Origin: Chlamydiota bacterium
GTDB taxonomy: Bacteria > Chlamydiota > Chlamydiia > Chlamydiales > Rhabdochlamydiaceae
Assembly: GCA_027348355.1 (NCBI GenBank)
Contig: DAIEPN010000155.1
Location: 1 to 8,214 of the forward strand
DNA: 8,214 nucleotides
Direction: 5' to 3'
Made by a program: the position numbers and the translations under genes
The notes under the pieces: generated by a model
What the model was told of the DNA's origin: nothing
The model's input: the letters and a program-made list of their open reading frames with translations, nothing else
The model's database searches: none
Part shown: positions 5,700-8,214 of the stretch, one piece after another
Position numbering within the stretch: the first letter of the stretch is position 1
Layout: every line of letters starts with the position of its first letter

Positions 5700-7192
5700 T
5701 TCTGTGTCCCCCATAATTTTGCACAAGCAATCGCTAAACTCCATTTAGAACGAAGGATTTTGACCTCATCCTTCTTCTTTTGTGGGAAAAACGTTTTCTC
5801 TTCTTTCCAATATCCTGCAATCTCTTCTTCATTTTTCCAAAAACCTATTGCAAGGCCTGCAAAAAATGCAGCCCCTAACGCTGTTGATTCCATAATTTTT
5901 GGTCTCACAATCACAGCATCTATCAAGTCAGCTTGAAATTGCATGAGTAGATCACTATGGGCCATTCCTCCATCCACCCTCATTTCTTTAAGAGTTGTGC
6001 CAGAATCTTCTATCATAGCTTGCAAAACATCTGTCGCTTGGTAGGCAACCCCTTCTAAGGCAGCTCTTGCGATATGTGCCGCTTTCGTCCCTCTTGTAAT
6101 TCCTAAAATTACTCCTCTCGCATACGGGTCCCAATGGGGAGCTCCAAGACCTGTAAAAGAGGGAACAAAGTAAACTCCATCGCTAGAGGGAACACTTTCA
6201 GCTAAACGATCAATTTCATGTGATGTCTTCACAAATCCCAAGTTGTCCTTCATCCATTGCATCGCAGCGCCAGCTACAAAAACACTTCCTTCTAAAGCAT
6301 ATTCGACAGTGCCGCCCCTTTTACTTGCGACAGTTGTGAGAAGATTGTTTTTAGAAAAGACAGGAGTTGTACCCGTGTTCATCAAAAGAAAACATCCTGT
6401 CCCATAGGTACACTTTGCTAAGCCCTTAGAAACGCACATCTGTCCGAAAAGTGCGGCTTGTTGATCGCCTGCTACGCCTGTGATAGGAATGGGTGAAGAG
6501 AAGATGGGAGAATGTGCCATTGCAAACTGTTCGCTACAACTGAGCACTTCTGGTAACATTGAATGAGGAATACCTAAAATGCGCAAGATCTCTTCGTCCC
6601 ACTGGCAAGTATGAATATCAAAAAGCATGGTCCTTGAAGCGTTAGTAATATCTGTCGCGTGAACCTGCCCATTCGTGAGTTTCCAAATAAGCCAGGAATC
6701 GACAGTTCCAAAAGCTAGCTCTCCGTTCAGGGCCTTTTGCATGGCTCCTGGCACATTGTGTAAAATCCAATGAACTTTAGTCGCAGAAAAATACGGATCG
6801 AGAACAAGGCCTGTTTTTCTACGTAGCAGCGCCTCTAGCCCTTGCTTTTTTAGTTTTTCACAAAGTGGTGCCGTTCTTCGATCTTGCCATACGATGGCAT
6901 TCATCAAAGGTTCTCCTGTTTTTCTATCCCATACAATGGTGGTCTCTCTTTGATTGGTAATTCCGATTGCAGCAATGTCTTTGGAGTCGATTTTCTTGTG
7001 TGCGAGAAGTTCAGCTATGACAGCCGCCTGAGATGACCAAATTTCCAAGGGATCATGTTCGACAAGACCGGGAGAGGGAAAAATCTGACGGAACTCTTTT
7101 TGAGCTATACCTACAACATCTCCTCCATGATTGATAAGAACTGCTCTGGAGCTTGTTGTACCCTGATCAAGCGCTAAAATATATTTCTTCAT
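5696..7192 (-). CDS. glpK: Glycerol kinase
   Basis: Phosphorylates glycerol with ATP to sn-glycerol 3-phosphate in the cytoplasm. It is a complete FGGY-family protein of 498 residues, the usual length. Visible elements: first nucleotide loop LDQGTTSSRA (8-17), glycerol-binding R82-E83 in NQRET and W102, Y134, catalytic base D243 in AGDQQAALFG (241-250), second nucleotide loop YGTG (263-266) and the C-terminal VDGG (407-410). All key residues are present, so it should be active. In my remembered alignment with Enterococcus GlpK, the PTS-phosphorylated loop histidine is replaced; H228 lies nearby but does not align directly, so HPr control is doubtful. It starts 6 bases after the hydrolase stop with GAGGG close upstream, and its TGA overlaps the glpD ATG. 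No glycerol facilitator or G3P transporter is in the window. Confidence 0.97.
   Translation of the reverse strand: MKKYILALDQGTTSSRAVLINHGGDVVGIAQKEFRQIFPSPGLVEHDPLEIWSSQAAVIAELLAHKKIDSKDIAAIGITNQRETTIVWDRKTGEPLMNAIVWQDRRTAPLCEKLKKQGLEALLRRKTGLVLDPYFSATKVHWILHNVPGAMQKALNGELAFGTVDSWLIWKLTNGQVHATDITNASRTMLFDIHTCQWDEEILRILGIPHSMLPEVLSCSEQFAMAHSPIFSSPIPITGVAGDQQAALFGQMCVSKGLAKCTYGTGCFLLMNTGTTPVFSKNNLLTTVASKRGGTVEYALEGSVFVAGAAMQWMKDNLGFVKTSHEIDRLAESVPSSDGVYFVPSFTGLGAPHWDPYARGVILGITRGTKAAHIARAALEGVAYQATDVLQAMIEDSGTTLKEMRVDGGMAHSDLLMQFQADLIDAVIVRPKIMESTALGAAFFAGLAIGFWKNEEEIAGYWKEEKTFFPQKKKDEVKILRSKWSLAIACAKLWGTQK
5707..5712 (-). promoter_or_regulatory. Shine-Dalgarno deciding the glpD start
   Basis: GGGGGA on the minus strand lies inside the end of glpK, 7 bases before the ATG at 5699-5697. 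It favours this start over the longer in-frame ATGs at 5744 and 5714, and fits translational coupling through the ATGA overlap. Confidence 0.6.
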
Positions 7193-7198
7193 AAGCCC

Positions 7199-7846
7199 TC
7201 ACTTGGACAGATTTTTACAAAACCATAAACTTGCAAGATCCGCAACTTTTTCTAAGGTCCCGGGCTCTTCAAAAAGATGTGTGGCCCCAGGAATAATTTC
7301 CAATTTCTTCTCACAGGTAAGTAGTGCCAAGACCTGCCTGTTAAGTGTAAGCACATCATAGTCATCTCCACCGACAATAAGAAGTGTTGGAGCTTTTACA
7401 ATAGGAAGATGCTCTTTTGCTAAATCAGGTCTTCCACCTCTAGAGACAACAGCTTTTATATCCACATCCTTTGCGGCAGCGATCAATGCAGCTGCAGCCC
7501 CCGTACTTGCTCCAAAGTATCCAATTGAAAAATTCTTGTACGATTTTTGCTTTTTGAGCCAACTTGTTGCATCTTGAAGCCTTTTTGCTAAAAGAGGAAT
7601 GTCAAAACGAAGTGCTCTCGTAAGATTGTCTTCTACCTCTTCCTCTTTTGTAAGAAGATCAAAAAGGAGAGTTGCAAGACCGAATTTTTGCAAGACACCA
7701 GCTACAAACCTGTTACGAGGACTTTTACGGCTACTTCCACCTCCATGGGCAAAAAGCACAACTTCTTTTGCTTTTTGTGGAATAACTAGATCCCCATCTA
7801 AGACAACTTCTCCACAAGGAATTTTTAGGGATATTTCCATGCTCAT
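7199..7846 (-). CDS. Alpha/beta hydrolase, dienelactone-hydrolase-like
   Basis: A 215-residue single-domain alpha/beta hydrolase. The oxyanion-side motif FAHGGGSSR (32-40), nucleophile elbow GYFGASTGAAAA with S114 (109-120), acid segment LLIVGGDD (155-162; D162 is the most likely acid, D164 the alternative) and H190 in GATHLFEEPG (187-196) make a full Ser-Asp-His triad. No signal peptide is seen, so it is cytoplasmic. This subgroup is commonly found beside, or fused to, a phosphoribosyltransferase (for example mycobacterial Rv0571c); its natural substrate is not established. Here its ATG overlaps the transferase stop (ATGA) with GGGAG 5 bases upstream, and glpK follows after 6 bases. True dienelactone hydrolases use Cys as nucleophile; this one has Ser, so a general esterase/lipase-type reaction is more likely than dienelactone hydrolysis. 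Confidence 0.85.
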   Translation of the reverse strand: MSMEISLKIPCGEVVLDGDLVIPQKAKEVVLFAHGGGSSRKSPRNRFVAGVLQKFGLATLLFDLLTKEEEVEDNLTRALRFDIPLLAKRLQDATSWLKKQKSYKNFSIGYFGASTGAAAALIAAAKDVDIKAVVSRGGRPDLAKEHLPIVKAPTLLIVGGDDYDVLTLNRQVLALLTCEKKLEIIPGATHLFEEPGTLEKVADLASLWFCKNLSK

Positions 7847-8214
7847 AGGGTCTCCCTTTCTTTATGGCTTTCCTCAAGAATTTGACATACCATGTGATCA
7901 TCGACTTGTTCAAAACTTCGATAGAATTGGCCCACCGCCATGAAATCATGAGGATGAAACACTTCAACAAAGTCATCAACCCTATTTTGAATGTTCCTTC
8001 TCCCTTCTTCGGACGCCACGGGAACTGCAACGATGATCTTACCCACTTTCACTTTTTGTAAATATTTGATAGCAGCCTCCATACTGGCTCCAGTTGCAAG
8101 CCCATCATCAACTAAGATAACCGTCTTCCCTCCGAGCTCAATCGGTTTTCTGCACCTTGCATAGATTTTTTCTTTTATGTCCTCGTCCTTTTCTTTCTCT
8201 TCGATGATCTTTGC
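7843..8214 (-). CDS. Phosphoribosyltransferase-like protein, N-terminus cut by window edge
   Basis: The frame is open from the window edge to the TGA, giving 123 C-terminal residues. The PRPP-binding motif VILVDDGLATGAS (residues 32-44 of the visible part) is complete, and the later HPHDFMAVGQFYRSF (about 87-101) is typical of the COG1926-type predicted phosphoribosyltransferases that pair with dienelactone-hydrolase-like proteins. A start at the internal Met at 8082 would remove the PRPP motif, so it is rejected; the true start lies beyond 8214, probably about 90 residues upstream judging by the usual length. The acceptor base or substrate of this family is unknown to me. It overlaps the hydrolase by 4 bases and leads the visible operon; the promoter is outside the window. 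Confidence 0.88.
   Translation of the reverse strand, partial: AKIIEEKEKDEDIKEKIYARCRKPIELGGKTVILVDDGLATGASMEAAIKYLQKVKVGKIIVAVPVASEEGRRNIQNRVDDFVEVFHPHDFMAVGQFYRSFEQVDDHMVCQILEESHKERETL

Noticed and set aside
7599..8061. Frames overlapping the hydrolase and transferase (7599-7943 plus, 7731-8030 minus, 7864-8061 plus)
   Set aside because: They conflict with two well-supported genes joined by an ATGA overlap, and their products are Arg/Trp-rich or low-quality.

Overview
The window reads as two blocks, all on the minus strand, so gene order runs from high to low coordinates. The DNA is AT-rich, with very AT-rich spacers around the left-hand genes. A bacterial glycerol-utilisation operon sits next to two eukaryote-like lipid-kinase-type genes. 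This suggests an intracellular, host-associated bacterium. I lean towards a chlamydia-related lineage and consider a Legionella/Coxiella-like one second; the sequence alone does not settle this.

Right block (8214 down to 4149), a tight operon of four genes: a PRPP-motif phosphoribosyltransferase cut by the window edge, an alpha/beta hydrolase of the dienelactone-hydrolase type, glycerol kinase (glpK) and FAD-dependent glycerol-3-phosphate dehydrogenase (glpD). Junctions are ATGA overlaps or a 6-base gap, implying translational coupling. GlpK and GlpD together turn glycerol into dihydroxyacetone phosphate and pass electrons to the quinone pool. The transferase/hydrolase pair is a recurrent but poorly understood partnership. 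A short hairpin followed by T6 on the minus strand (4089 to 4071) may end the operon.

Left block (3897 down to 55): two paralogous proteins of 553 and 482 residues flank a 121-residue orphan ORF. Both large proteins carry a complete phosphatidylinositol 3/4-kinase-type catalytic domain. Its motifs look most like type II PI4-kinases of the plant gamma class: an ATP-lysine motif ending in DEE, an SLQKYIP element, an NTDR..GN catalytic loop and an IDHG metal motif. The catalytic and C-terminal regions align without gaps for about 300 residues, while the N-termini are unrelated, Ser/Asn/charged-rich and disordered-looking, as expected for secreted effectors. Each kinase gene has its own Shine-Dalgarno and a candidate promoter, so they look independently expressed.

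The kinase pair, with the orphan between them, is the most interesting content. It may be a duplicated effector locus acting on host phosphoinositides or proteins. Catalytic residues are visible directly; secretion and host targets are inference.
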